NCBI GenBank assembly: GCA_040387375.1
Contig: JAZKDW010000043.1
Location: 1-64,000 of the forward strand
Direction: 5' to 3'
Origin: JAZKDW01 sp040387375
Lineage (GTDB): Bacteria; Pseudomonadota; Gammaproteobacteria; Burkholderiales; Burkholderiaceae_D
Length of the DNA: 64,000 nucleotides
Shown here: one piece after another, positions 25,669-35,163 of the stretch
Layout: every line of letters begins with the position of its first letter
How positions within the stretch are numbered: position 1 is the stretch's first letter
The notes under the pieces: generated by a model
The model's database searches: none
Told to the model about the DNA's origin: nothing
Seen by the model: the letters and a program-made list of their open reading frames with translations, nothing else
Position numbers and translations under genes: made by a program

Positions 25669-28080
25669 TCACAACTTATTTTGGTCGGGTACTGAGCCAG
25701 GACCTGGCATTGGCGCTTGCCCAGACATCTCGTTTCGACGCAGCGCTTCATTGATCTCGGTGATCAGGTCGCTTTTCACTTTCAGCCAGGAGTCGAGAGC
25801 GTCAGTCCAGACGCGCAATTCAAATTCAAATGCATCGATCCCACGCTTGACGAACAGCACCTCGGGCGGTGGGTTATCGACAACTAGCTTATTTTCCTTG
25901 GCAATGTCGAGCAGCAGCTTTTTCAGCTCGCTCACGTCCACATCGGCCTTGGTGATGACGGGAACGGTGATTTGCCGCAGCTGGTTGGACAGCGTCCAAT
26001 TGGTCACCTTGTCCGCAATTAATTTGCCGTTCGGGATAATCACTTCCGCGCCCGTCGTGCTATGCACGATGCTGGCCCGGATACCGATCCGCTGCACCCG
26101 GCCGATGACGTCATCGATCTGGATCGTGTCGCCGACCTTGATCGGACGCTCGAACAGGACTATCAGTCCGGAGACAAAATTATTCACGATATTCTGCAAA
26201 CCGAAACCGATGCCCACGGTCAGTGCACCCGCGACGATCGTCAGCTTCGTCATGTCGACACCCAGCAGTCCGAGAGCCAGCACCAGGCCGGACAGCAGCA
26301 AGACATAGTGCAGTATCTTTGAAACCGCGTAAGGCAGGCCGCGATCGAGCCGGACATTCGGATAGACTTCCTCCTCCATGACAAAACGCACCAGCCGCGA
26401 CAGGAGGATTGCGGCCCAGACGATCAGGAAGGCCGACAGCACCTGCCCTATCGACAGCGTCAACGAGCCGATGCTCAGCGAGGCGCGCCAGACCGCCAGC
26501 ATGACATCAATCAGCGGCCGCAACAGTCCCGATATGTCCAGGCTCAGGCCCACCCATGCCAGGAATGCAATCCGTTTAAGCCAGAAATCAATGCGGTTCG
26601 TCAGCAGCATCCTGTGCCGCTTCACCATTCCCGACATGGAAATCGGCGGTACGTAGAGCAGCCCCTGGATGATCCCGGTTCCCGCACGTGTCAGCGCATA
26701 CAAGACGATGGCCGCATAGGCGCTGCCGAGTACGGTGCGCAACATCAGCTCTGCCAGCCTTGCATATCCGCCTATATTCGCAATCAGCGCGATGGTGGCA
26801 AGCACCAGCGCCAGCCAGCTGCCGGAACGCATCACCGCCCATTCCGGCCGCAGTGCTTGTCGCCTTGACATGCGCAACACCCATCCCAGAAACAGGATGA
26901 GCAACAGGCCGTCCAGCAGAAAAATCAGTCTTGAGACGGCAGGAAGAGGCGCGAAGATTGCGCTTAATCTGTCGGCCAGATATAAACCGACGACTGCGTA
27001 GAGCACGGGGTAGAGGCTTGAATCGATCACCCGGCGCGCAAACACCAGCATGGGCGCCGCACCCAGGACACTGACAATGATCCAGACGGAATGTGGCGGG
27101 CCCGAATAAAACCATGGACTGGCAAGCAAGGCAATCAGCATTGCGCTGACCAGTGGCATATCGTACACCGCCCTGCTCCGCCGCAGATTGTCATCGGCTT
27201 CGCAAAGAGCGCTTATTTTCGATCGCACGTAGAAAAAAATTGCGCACAGTCCGAGGAAGAATAGCGCATGCAGCGCCATGCTTCTTTTGTGCGCACGCAG
27301 ATACTCGATGGCTGCCGTGGTCTGGTTCAACAGGTTCGCGCCGGCCTCGTCCGAAAAGCGGTTGACGGATGCCTGCCAGAGCGCCGCATCCCAGAGCGGC
27401 GGACTGTCCCTGAAAAACAAGCGCGTCACGGCACGATCGCTTGCCTCGGCAAGCGACTCTTGCGACGCCGTAGCGCGGGCGCTCATCTCCGCCGACCTGC
27501 TTTGCAAGCCTAGCAATTTTGAGCGGTCGCGGAGCATTTTATCTTTCGTTTTTTCGATGCTGGCGCGGATGTCCTGCACACGTTCAAGCATCACCTGCGG
27601 CGCGCCGGCTTCCTTTGCAGTCTTGCTGGTCGCCTCCCATGTCGCAGCGAGCGCCTCGAGTTCCTGGATGTCGTGGTCAAGCCGAAGCGCGGCGCGGGTG
27701 AGGTCGCGCGTAATGGAAGTCGCGCGCAACTCGATGTCACTCCATTCCTTTTGCCGGTTGCGGATCGTTTCGAGCGCCGAGTTATTCGCCAGAATTTGCC
27801 GCAACTCCCTGACGCGGTACGATATTTCGCGCTCAAGCGCGGGAATATCCTCGGCCGCGGTGTCGATCACCTCGTCGATCCGGCTCCTGTTTTCAAGTTG
27901 ACGCACGCGCGATATCGCTGTTTCCGCCTGTGCCGCTATATCCGGGACAAGTATGGTCTGCTTGTCCGCAGCGGCCGCGGGTGCGGCATTCTCCGGCGTC
28001 TGCGAAAAGGCAACCCCGCCCCGGCCGAGGATCAGCAGGAGAATCAGGATCTGAAGAAAAAAAAGTGCCGTCCTTGTCAC
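25669..28080 (-). CDS. Large MscS-family mechanosensitive channel with DUF3772
   Basis: This 803-residue inner-membrane channel begins with a signal peptide (FFLQILILLLILGRGGVAFS). A periplasmic coiled-coil region follows (about residues 40-220, DUF3772 type). Many transmembrane helices come next, then the MscS core: pore helix TIVAGALTVGIGFGLQNIVNNFVSG, then the beta-domain FERPIKVGDTIQIDDVIGRVQRIG and VIIPNGKL. It would release solutes on osmotic downshift. The start codon is GTG without a strong ribosome site. Confidence 0.92.
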   Translation of the reverse strand: MTRTALFFLQILILLLILGRGGVAFSQTPENAAPAAAADKQTILVPDIAAQAETAISRVRQLENRSRIDEVIDTAAEDIPALEREISYRVRELRQILANNSALETIRNRQKEWSDIELRATSITRDLTRAALRLDHDIQELEALAATWEATSKTAKEAGAPQVMLERVQDIRASIEKTKDKMLRDRSKLLGLQSRSAEMSARATASQESLAEASDRAVTRLFFRDSPPLWDAALWQASVNRFSDEAGANLLNQTTAAIEYLRAHKRSMALHALFFLGLCAIFFYVRSKISALCEADDNLRRSRAVYDMPLVSAMLIALLASPWFYSGPPHSVWIIVSVLGAAPMLVFARRVIDSSLYPVLYAVVGLYLADRLSAIFAPLPAVSRLIFLLDGLLLILFLGWVLRMSRRQALRPEWAVMRSGSWLALVLATIALIANIGGYARLAELMLRTVLGSAYAAIVLYALTRAGTGIIQGLLYVPPISMSGMVKRHRMLLTNRIDFWLKRIAFLAWVGLSLDISGLLRPLIDVMLAVWRASLSIGSLTLSIGQVLSAFLIVWAAILLSRLVRFVMEEEVYPNVRLDRGLPYAVSKILHYVLLLSGLVLALGLLGVDMTKLTIVAGALTVGIGFGLQNIVNNFVSGLIVLFERPIKVGDTIQIDDVIGRVQRIGIRASIVHSTTGAEVIIPNGKLIADKVTNWTLSNQLRQITVPVITKADVDVSELKKLLLDIAKENKLVVDNPPPEVLFVKRGIDAFEFELRVWTDALDSWLKVKSDLITEINEALRRNEMSGQAPMPGPGSVPDQNKL

Positions 28081-28232
28081 GGTGTCACTTTTTATCCGCG
28101 ACGCACTTTTCCGGAGATGGAACAGGCAGTCTCGTTTTCTGTTTGGCAGGTGTGATGTCTGGAACCATATCAGTCAAGACAATTTCATCCGGGATAGGTT
28201 CTTGAAATTGTGCTCAACGGAGAACCAGCGGA

Positions 28233-28248
28233 TTTGCGGATCCGCAAA
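28233..28248. repeat. Perfect 16-bp palindrome in the MscS/kinase intergenic region
   Basis: TTTGCGGATCCGCAAA is a perfect palindrome in the 253-bp space between the divergently placed 5' end of the MscS-like gene and the 3' end of the histidine kinase gene. No T-tract follows on either strand, so it is more like a protein site than a terminator. No gene is seen at 28081-28333. Confidence 0.5.
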
Positions 28249-28333
28249 CCTTAAAAGGGATCAACATGAGGCCAGCGCCGGGGCTGGAGCCGGATTCCGC
28301 CTCAGTAACGCTGGCCCAGCGCCAGCAGTTCCG

Positions 28334-30610
28334 CTATCGCTTCCCAGTGCGCCCGGCGACGCTCGCCACGGTGGCGGCGAGTTCGGACGGCTCCACCGGT
28401 TTTGACACGTGGACCAGGAATCCGGCGTGCAGTGCCCGCGTGCGGTCCTCGGAACGCGCGAAAGCGGTCAGCGCGATGGCGGGTATCAGCCCGCCCCTTG
28501 CCGCGCCAAGCGCACGCACCCGCCGCAGCAGCTCAAATCCGTCGACCTCCGGCATGCCGATGTCGCTGACCAGCACATGCGGCCGCTCCTTTTCAATCAG
28601 CATTAGTGCCTCGGCGGCAGAGCCCGCGGTCATCACTTCCGCATCACAATCGGCAAGTATCCGCTTGACGAGTTCGCGCGCATCGGTTTCGTCATCGACC
28701 ACCAGTACTTTCAGCCCGGTCAAATCCGGGACGGCAAACACCGTGGAAGCAGCCTTCGGCGAAGTCGGATGCAAGCGCGTGGCGTTGGTCGACTCCCGGT
28801 GGACCACGGTGAGGGGAAGCTGCACCGTGAATGTCGCACCGCAGTTTTTCCCCGGACTTCTGACCAGCACGGTGCCGCCGTGCAGCTCAACCAGATTCCT
28901 GACAATGGAGAGGCCCAGCCCCAGCCCCCCATACTTGCGCGTGGTCGAGCCGTCCGCCTGCTGGAAGCGCTCGAAGACATGGGAAAGGAACGCCGGCTCG
29001 ATGCCTGTCCCGGTGTCGGCCACGCTGATTTCGATGTGGGAGTTCACTCGTTCCAGCAGCACCTGCACCTTGCCCTCTTTCGGCGTGAACTTGATGGCGT
29101 TGGACAGAAGGTTCCAGATGACCTGCTGCAGCCGGCCTGGATCTCCCGACACCGGTCCAGCTTGCGGGTCGAGCAATGTGACCAGCTTGATGCCCTTCGC
29201 GACCGCTGCCGGCCGCACCGTATCCACAGCCGCTTCGATGAAAGACACCGGCTCTACCGGCTGAATGTCAAGGCGCACCTTGCCGGAAGTGATCCGGCTC
29301 ATGTCGAGCAGGTCTTCGATCAGCTGGGCCTGCACGCGCGCATTGCGCTCGATGGTGTCGAGGCCCTTGTTGAGATCGGCCTCGCTGCGCATGCCGCGCC
29401 GGAGTATCTGCGACCAGCCGAGGATGGCATTGAGAGGGGTTCTCAGTTCATGGGAGAGTGTGGCAAGAAATTCATCTTTCATCTCGCTCAGGCGCTCGGC
29501 TTCGGCGCGCGCCGAACGCTCGTTCGCGAGCAGTATCTTGCGCTCGTCGGCCGCCTTCTGCGCGGTTTCGTAAAGACGGGCGTTGTCGATCGCGATCGCG
29601 GCTTGCGCGGCGATGCCGGTAATGATCCGTTCAGTTCGTTCGGTGAATATCCCAGGCTCTGGATGACCGAAAAACAGTCCACCCAGAACTTCTCCCGAGC
29701 GCGACGTCACCGGCACCGCCAGATAGCTGCGAACGGGAAGATGTCCCACCGGCAGGCCGGCATGGGGCGCATTTTTTCCATAGCGAGTGTCTGTCAGTAC
29801 ATCGTCGCACCGGATCGGGCCCGCGCCGTTGAAGGTGGGTCCGAAGAGCGCGGTCGCGCGCGGTTGTCCGAATTTTTCGAAAGCCTCCCGAGGCGCGCCG
29901 GAAAGCGTGAACAGCATGAGCGAATCACCGTCCTGGTTTTTGCTGGCGTAAAAAAAGGCGCCGCATTTTGCCCCGCTCAGTTGTGTGCCCGCATCGGTAA
30001 CGGACTGCACCAACGCTTCCAGGTTCAGCGTCGAGGCGAGCGCCGTCCCTGTCTCGTTCAGCAGTTCAAGAATGCGCGTTTCGTCACGCAAGGCGTCTTC
30101 AACCCGCAGCCGTTCCGTGATGTCCCGATAGGTCCACACACGGCCGACGTTTTTCTGATTGACGACCTGGATCCTGGAAAAACGTTCCACGAACCTGCCA
30201 TCGGCGAATTCCAGCAGGTCATAGGTTTCAGGGGGCGACGCCGCGTAGATTTCCGCAACCCGGTCAAGGAACTGCTGCGGACTCCTGATCTGCTCGCTGA
30301 AAAAGCGCGCAAGCAGCGGCTGTTCCTGACTCTCGACGATTTCTTTCGGGATCCGCCACATCTCGATCAGCTTCTCATTAAAACTGGTGATCTTGTAGTT
30401 CCCGTCAATCGCGACAATGCCGTCAGTGGTCGACTCCAGCGTCGCGCGCATCATCGCAAGCGATTGCGCCAGTTCCCCGGTCTTCTGTTCCAGCGCCTCC
30501 TTGGCCTGGATGAGCTCCGCCTCCGAACGTTTTCGTGCGAGGAGGATGCTCTGCGCGGTTTGCATGGCGACCGAGCGCAACTCCTGCTCTTCGTCGTTGT
30601 AGGTTGCCAC
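28334..30610 (-). CDS. Hybrid sensor histidine kinase (PAS-GAF-HisKA-HATPase-REC)
   Basis: This 758-residue kinase has no membrane segment and is probably cytosolic. Domains in order: N-terminal coiled coil (10-55), PAS (about 55-170), GAF (about 180-345), HisKA with His387 in LSHELRTPLNAILGW, and HATPase with its N box near 500-508 and GGLGLGLSIVRNLVELHGG. A C-terminal receiver carries the phospho-acceptor Asp683 in LVSDIGMPEVDG. The start is GTG overlapping the upstream stop as TAGTG, with GAGGGA correctly placed, so translation is coupled to the MetE-like gene. The signal is unknown. No separate response regulator is adjacent. Confidence 0.93.
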   Translation of the reverse strand: MATYNDEEQELRSVAMQTAQSILLARKRSEAELIQAKEALEQKTGELAQSLAMMRATLESTTDGIVAIDGNYKITSFNEKLIEMWRIPKEIVESQEQPLLARFFSEQIRSPQQFLDRVAEIYAASPPETYDLLEFADGRFVERFSRIQVVNQKNVGRVWTYRDITERLRVEDALRDETRILELLNETGTALASTLNLEALVQSVTDAGTQLSGAKCGAFFYASKNQDGDSLMLFTLSGAPREAFEKFGQPRATALFGPTFNGAGPIRCDDVLTDTRYGKNAPHAGLPVGHLPVRSYLAVPVTSRSGEVLGGLFFGHPEPGIFTERTERIITGIAAQAAIAIDNARLYETAQKAADERKILLANERSARAEAERLSEMKDEFLATLSHELRTPLNAILGWSQILRRGMRSEADLNKGLDTIERNARVQAQLIEDLLDMSRITSGKVRLDIQPVEPVSFIEAAVDTVRPAAVAKGIKLVTLLDPQAGPVSGDPGRLQQVIWNLLSNAIKFTPKEGKVQVLLERVNSHIEISVADTGTGIEPAFLSHVFERFQQADGSTTRKYGGLGLGLSIVRNLVELHGGTVLVRSPGKNCGATFTVQLPLTVVHRESTNATRLHPTSPKAASTVFAVPDLTGLKVLVVDDETDARELVKRILADCDAEVMTAGSAAEALMLIEKERPHVLVSDIGMPEVDGFELLRRVRALGAARGGLIPAIALTAFARSEDRTRALHAGFLVHVSKPVEPSELAATVASVAGRTGKR

Positions 30611-31141
30611 TATCGTCCCTCGATTATTTTCGCCGCCAGCGCGGTGCCGAGCACACGTGCCCGGATTTTATCAAAAGCAGTGTCGCGGCTGGTGGTGGTG
30701 TCATCGCAGAACGGCGAAAATCCGCAATCGTCGGTGGTGCCCAATCGATCGGCCGGAATGTATTTTGCCGCTTCGAGCACCCGATCCCGGACTTCTTCCG
30801 GCGTCTCGACATGCGTATCGATCGGGGCGACAACACCGATAAAAATGCGTTGATCCGGTTTCATGTGATCCCGGATGATCTTCAGGATGCGCTCCGGATC
30901 CTTTTCACTCGCCAGCGCGATGTAAAAATTCCCCGCATTCAGTTCAAACAGACTAGGCAGCAATTCCGCGTAATCGATGTCCGCGCTGTGGGTCGAGTCG
31001 CGGTCGCTGCCCGGACAGGTGTGCACACCGATCCGAGCCCGCTCGGCGTCGCTGAACTGCTCGAGCACGCGGTTGTTCAGCGTGACGAACTGACGGAGCA
31101 GATCCCCGCTCGGGTCGAGCTTGAGCGCAAGTCGGCCCTCG
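30610..31141 (-). CDS. MetE-like cobalamin-independent methyltransferase, 3' part of paralogue B
   Basis: The frame enters from the assembly gap with EGRLALKLDPSGDLLRQF and LNNRVLEQFSDAERARIGVHTCPGSD. It ends GTALAAKIIEGR, about 177 residues. This is the C-terminal catalytic half of the vitamin-B12-independent methionine synthase II family: the zinc-site segment IGVHTCPG, the ELNAGNFYIALASE strand, and LGTTDDCGFSPF. It is truncated only by the gap. It cannot be the direct continuation of the upstream fragment, because the same region of the protein is present on both sides of the gap. Confidence 0.8.
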
Positions 31142-31151
31142 NNNNNNNNNN
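31142..31151. other. Assembly gap (10 N)
   Basis: Ten undetermined bases lie inside the MetE-like coding region. Homologous but non-identical coding sequence on both sides shows that real sequence is missing: at least the 3' half of one gene and the 5' half of another. Confidence 0.95.
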
Positions 31152-31786
31152 ATGCGGTCGTCGGCGGAGAATTGCGACAAGGCGAGATTGTTCAGGTCGA
31201 TGAAACTGTTGAGCAGATTCCCGGAAGGGTCGATCTTGACCGCCAACCTCCCTTCGGTAAAGTCGATCTGAACCTTGTGCGCGCCTTTTTCCAGGCAGCG
31301 GCGAATCTCGGTTTCATGCTCGCGCAACAGGTCATTGATGAATTCATCGCGCGAATAGCCGGCAATGCCTTCGGCCGGATACATCAGGCTCAGCGCCGAT
31401 GGGGAAATGACCGCCTGCTTCACCGGCACCTTGGCGTAGCGCATGGCGACATCGAGATAACTGTCTGCATACCGCATGTAACGAAACGGGCCGCTCGTGA
31501 GCCGCGGCATGCGCCGCACATGACCGGCGGCAAAAGGTATCTTGAAACCGTCGGGGGCGGTATTCGGCAACCCGTGTACACAATAGGTCCAGAAATTATG
31601 GTATTTCCGTTGCTCGCCGTCGGTGATGACCGGCGAACCCGTGGCCTCGAATCGCGCAACGGTGTCCTGGATCGCCGCGTCATACAGGGGCTCGAGCTGG
31701 TCGTCGCCCATATCTCCCCTGGCGACGGTCTCGATCAGGGAAAGGGGACGAGGGATACTGCCAATTGGCTCGGTTGGAATAGTCAT
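31152..31786 (-). CDS. MetE-like cobalamin-independent methyltransferase, 5' part of paralogue A
   Basis: It starts MTIPTEPIGSIPRPLSLIETVARGD and runs about 211 residues to the gap, ending VQIDFTEGRLAVKIDPSGNLLNSF and LNNLALSQFSADDR. The N-terminus (PIGSIPRP, ITDGEQRKYHNFWTY) is that of the methionine synthase II / methyltransferase family, which moves methyl groups from a donor to a thiol acceptor. The substrate is not known. The C-terminal catalytic half is lost in the gap. An earlier in-frame ATG at 31819 is possible but less typical. Confidence 0.8.
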
Positions 31787-32072
31787 TGTTGTCTCTGTCA
31801 ACTCAAATTCAATAGCCAATCATCGGCACGCGCCGCGCGTGTGACTGTGCCCAATTTTAACCTACATGGCCGGATAGTATTTCGTTGCTGAAAACTGGCG
31901 TAATTCAACCCGGCGCCATGCCGCCTGGCAGTACATATCGGGTTGCCGATAACGGCGGAAAAACAAAACGCGCCATTCCAGGCGCGGCATCGAACCTTCA
32001 CATTTTTCACATGTCAGATTTTTATTCTCGAATCGGATTTGTAACGCAAACGTTAACCTGAAGGAAACCAAC

Positions 32073-32633
32073 ATGTTAAACAGAGCTATCACCGTTGCCG
32101 CACTTGCGGTAGGCGGCGTCATCTTGTCGAAACAGCTCAGAAGAGCCCGCCACCACGGCATGGCCTCATCGATTGAAGAATCGATCGACGTCAATGTTCC
32201 AGTCAGCACCGCCTACAATCAATGGACCCAATTCGAGGATTTTCCAAAATTCATGGACAGCGTGCTTGAGATACGACAACTTGACGATACCCATCTGCAC
32301 TGGCGCGCCAGAATCGGCGGCAAGGAAGTGGAATGGGACGCCGAGATCACCGAGCAGATCCCCGACAAACGCATCGCCTGGCGCAGCATAGGCGGCGCCA
32401 GGAATGCGGGCGCCGTAACGTTCCAGAAACTCTCCGATTCAAGCACCCGCATCACGCTGCAAATGGAGTATGACCCGCGAGGTTTCGCTGAAAACGCGGC
32501 CGATATGCTGGGCGCGGTAAGAATGCAGTTAAAAGAAAGTCTGAAACGTTACAAGGAGTTGGTTGAAAGCCGTGGGCAGGAAACCGGCGCATGGCGCGGC
32601 ACTGTAGCCCAGGGCACTGTAGCCCAGCATTGA
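32073..32633 (+). CDS. SRPBCC-fold (polyketide cyclase/dehydrase-like) protein
   Basis: This 186-residue protein has an N-terminal hydrophobic segment (ITVAALAVGGVILS). A START/Bet v 1-like domain follows (SIEESIDVNVPVSTAYNQWTQFEDFPKFMDSV...WDAEITEQIPDKRIAWRS...ITLQMEYDPRG). It likely binds a hydrophobic ligand near the membrane. AAGGA precedes the ATG. The end of the gene contains two tandem copies of a 15-base unit (GGCACTGTAGCCCAG at 32599-32613 and 32614-32628), giving GTVAQGTVAQ. It heads a stress-protein neighbourhood. Confidence 0.85.
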   Translation: MLNRAITVAALAVGGVILSKQLRRARHHGMASSIEESIDVNVPVSTAYNQWTQFEDFPKFMDSVLEIRQLDDTHLHWRARIGGKEVEWDAEITEQIPDKRIAWRSIGGARNAGAVTFQKLSDSSTRITLQMEYDPRGFAENAADMLGAVRMQLKESLKRYKELVESRGQETGAWRGTVAQGTVAQH

Positions 32634-32706
32634 TCGCATGAGTGAAGCGCGCCGGCCCGGATGGCCCGGCGCGCTGCCGGAAGGCGATCAAGATCGGAAA
32701 AGCCGG

Positions 32707-33792
32707 TCAGCTGCGGCCTCTGCCGGTAACACGCTCGGCGCCGTACCGCACGGCATCCTTCACCTTTTCCCATGTGCTGCCGGGATGACGCGATTCCCAG
32801 TCGCCGCGCAGATCGGGTTCCATTTCCGACCACTGCCGGTTCCTGTAGCGATCGCTGCCCGCCACCTGATAGCCATAACGATATGCATCGTCATAGTCTT
32901 CATACCTGCCACCCTGGCTACCGTAGGAAGTCTGCCAGTGGGTGCGGAAATCGCGGTCGTCGCCCATGGTTCCGCCGGCTCCTGACACGCCCATTTTTTC
33001 CACTTCGACATCGGTCCTGCGCACGCTGTCCTTGATCGTTTCCGTATGGTCGTGGACTTCCTTGCCGACCACAACTTCTTCCACTACCCGCGCTGTTTTG
33101 GAAACCACCGCTTCTTCCGCCGACTCGGTCATTTCCATCGAGCCTTCCTTGAACGCGGCCATTTCCGCTTCGCTGGCGGGATGGTCGACGGGATGACGCT
33201 CGATCGTTATTTCTTCCTCGCGCAGAGTGATGCTTTCATTGACAGGCGTCTCACTGACACGCTGGTAAATGCGCACGCCGCCGCGTTGCACCGCGCGCTT
33301 GCCGACCTTCAGTTCTTCCTGGATCACCGGAAGCGTTGCCGAACCGGTCTTGCCGGCAGCATAGCCGCGGCGCTCCTGTTCGATTTCATCCGCGGTCAGC
33401 ATCGGCGCGGTTTCATCATAACCACTCCAGCCCCGGCTTCTCCAGTGGGTAGCCCGCTCATCGATATCGACGGGCTCAAAACGGTTCATGATCTCGACCG
33501 CCAAATCCGCCTGCGCTTCACTGTCGGCATGCGCGGTCAGTACGTAGCTGCCGCGCCTGACCGATTCCGCATAAACCTCATTCTGTTCCTTGTCTTCATC
33601 CATGCCGAACAGCGAGCGGAAAAAATGCCTGATGCCGGTGTGCTCCTGCTCGCTGCCCGTGGTTGCCGCAGGACGTTCGGATGGCGGATTGACCTGCACG
33701 CTGGCCGGGGAGAAGCCGGCGTCGATCAGGGTTTCATACGCTTTTTTAGCATCTGCATAATTGTCATATACAGCAACGACAGTGTTTTCCAT
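32707..33792 (-). CDS. YsnF/AvaK (DUF2382) domain stress protein
   Basis: The start at 33792 (MENTVVAVYDNYADAKKAYETLIDAGFS), preceded by AAGGAG, gives 361 residues. The first 105 residues form a general-stress YflT-like ferredoxin-fold domain. Residues about 150-265 are a DUF2382 domain (LPVIQEELKVGKRAVQRGGVRIYQRV...VVVGKEVHDHTETI). The tail is rich in Arg, Tyr and Gly and ends WEKVKDAVRYGAERVTGRG. It is probably a cytosolic stress-induced protein. A second DUF2382 protein is encoded near 60 kb. Confidence 0.88.
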   Translation of the reverse strand: MENTVVAVYDNYADAKKAYETLIDAGFSPASVQVNPPSERPAATTGSEQEHTGIRHFFRSLFGMDEDKEQNEVYAESVRRGSYVLTAHADSEAQADLAVEIMNRFEPVDIDERATHWRSRGWSGYDETAPMLTADEIEQERRGYAAGKTGSATLPVIQEELKVGKRAVQRGGVRIYQRVSETPVNESITLREEEITIERHPVDHPASEAEMAAFKEGSMEMTESAEEAVVSKTARVVEEVVVGKEVHDHTETIKDSVRRTDVEVEKMGVSGAGGTMGDDRDFRTHWQTSYGSQGGRYEDYDDAYRYGYQVAGSDRYRNRQWSEMEPDLRGDWESRHPGSTWEKVKDAVRYGAERVTGRGRS

Positions 33793-34121
33793 GACCACAC
33801 TCCTTGAAGAGGCATCACGCCAGGATGCCATGATTGTAAAAAAATGAATTTGTTGGCGCCATGTCGGGTCAGATGATTCACCAGGCAAAAAACCGAACTG
33901 AAAACAAGCGGCTTTCCTTGGCCTGAAAATGCGGAACATCCGCCGTAACGGTGTGTATAAATTGACTACCACAGGCACCAGTTGTTCCCGCGTTTTTCTT
34001 GATTGAAGCTTATTGTTTTTGCCGGAAACCGGCTGTGTAATTGACGTGCTTGATCATTCGTTTCGGAAATTTACGAAGATAAACAGAAAACGTACCGAAC
34101 TCTTTGCAAACAGGTTGCCAC

Positions 34122-34508
34122 ATGCTCAAATCAACACTACAACCGGACGGAACGATCATGCTTGCCATCGGCGATGAATCGATCTCGCTCACGGCGCAAG
34201 AACTCGAGGAACAGATGGCGCATCTCGCGCAGCTACGCGCGAGCATGATGGACAGAGTGCCGGTTGAACCGCCACCAATTGGCAAAGTCATGGTTGATCC
34301 GCGGTATGCGGTGAGGACTGAAAGCCTGACAAAAACCTGCCTGCTGCGCATGCGTCACGACGGTTATGGCTGGCTCGATTTCGAATTGCCGCCACAGGAA
34401 GCATTGCACATGAAAAAAATGTGGATCGATATCGTACACAGTCTGGGTCTCGATCCGCCAGAAGAGTCTTATAACGGACCGGAACGGCGCAAGTCGAGGC
34501 CGCATTAA
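34122..34508 (+). CDS. Hypothetical protein
   Basis: This 128-residue soluble protein begins MLKSTLQPDGTIMLAIGDESISLTAQELEEQMAHLAQLRASM and ends YNGPERRKSRP. The ATG at 34122 is preceded by CAGG, and a longer frame would begin at a TTG. I do not recognise a family. The sequence alternates strands and helices with a helical centre. It is 29 bp upstream of the HPF-like gene and may be co-transcribed with it. Confidence 0.65.
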   Translation: MLKSTLQPDGTIMLAIGDESISLTAQELEEQMAHLAQLRASMMDRVPVEPPPIGKVMVDPRYAVRTESLTKTCLLRMRHDGYGWLDFELPPQEALHMKKMWIDIVHSLGLDPPEESYNGPERRKSRPH

Positions 34509-34537
34509 TCTACAGATTTTTTATTGAAAGGCTGGCG

Positions 34538-34888
34538 ATGCAAATACAAGTCAATACCGATGCAAATATCCGCGGGCGCATCACGCTGGCCGAACGAGTA
34601 TCGGCTGAAGTGGAAGCGGCGTTGAGCAACTACGCCGAATACATTACACGCGTTGACGTGCATCTCGGCGATGAAAACAGCCACAAGGCCGGTGCCGATG
34701 ACAAGCGCTGCATGATCTCGGCAAACATCGCAGGGCAGAAGCCGGCCGCTGTCACACATCATGCGGCCACGCTCGATCTCGCCGTGCAAGGCGCTGCGGA
34801 GAAACTGCAACGCTCGCTGGAAGGCATGCTTGCGCGCTACAAGGATCACACCGACCGCAGCACGATCCGCAAGGATGTGGAACTCTGA
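34538..34888 (+). CDS. HPF/RaiA-like ribosome-associated protein
   Basis: This 116-residue protein resembles the ribosome hibernation/stalling factor fold: MQIQVNTDANIRGRITLAERVSAEVEAALSNYAEYITRVDVHLGDEN and a C-terminal helix AVQGAAEKLQRSLEGMLARYKDH. It fits the beta-alpha-beta-beta-beta-alpha layout. It may bind the 30S subunit under stress. Its loop is more acidic than true HPF, so ribosome binding is inference. It follows the hypothetical gene on the same strand. Confidence 0.75.
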   Translation: MQIQVNTDANIRGRITLAERVSAEVEAALSNYAEYITRVDVHLGDENSHKAGADDKRCMISANIAGQKPAAVTHHAATLDLAVQGAAEKLQRSLEGMLARYKDHTDRSTIRKDVEL

Positions 34889-34915
34889 GAACCTGTGTTT
34901 GCGATGGCGCAGGGC

Positions 34916-35137
34916 CTATGCCTGGAACAGCGTCAGTTCCCAGCGTTTCGAACCTTCGTCGTGCCGCAGGATATACAGTGCGCCATCGTCGCCCAGCAGC
35001 TTGATGTACTCATGGCTGGCGGCGGGCCAGCGGTCGATGATTTCCATGACGGCGATGCGGCGTACGCCGATGGAAAACGCGCGCAAGCTGTTTTCCATTC
35101 CGGGGGCGGACAGATGTTCTACATGAACTTCAAACAT
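34916..35137 (-). CDS. Small hypothetical protein
   Basis: This 73-residue protein is MFEVHVEHLSAPGMENSLRAF...HEYIKLLGDDGALYILRHDEGSKRWELTLFQA. GAAGGTG lies eight bases before the ATG. The YILRHDEGSKRWELTLF end reads as a beta hairpin. No family is recognised. It is on the opposite strand to the HPF-like gene and shares strand with the acidic protein at 35439. Confidence 0.55.
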   Translation of the reverse strand: MFEVHVEHLSAPGMENSLRAFSIGVRRIAVMEIIDRWPAASHEYIKLLGDDGALYILRHDEGSKRWELTLFQA

Positions 35138-35163
35138 GCCGGCACCTTCTTGTGCCCCAAGCC

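Noticed and set aside
28769..30853. 694-residue open frame opposite the hybrid histidine kinase
   Set aside because: No domain pattern, and it covers the antisense of well-supported HisKA, HATPase and REC motifs.
30953..31151. Reading straight through the N run as one MetE-like gene
   Set aside because: The frame degenerates into unrelated residues after the gap, and the protein region would be duplicated. Two partial genes explain it better.
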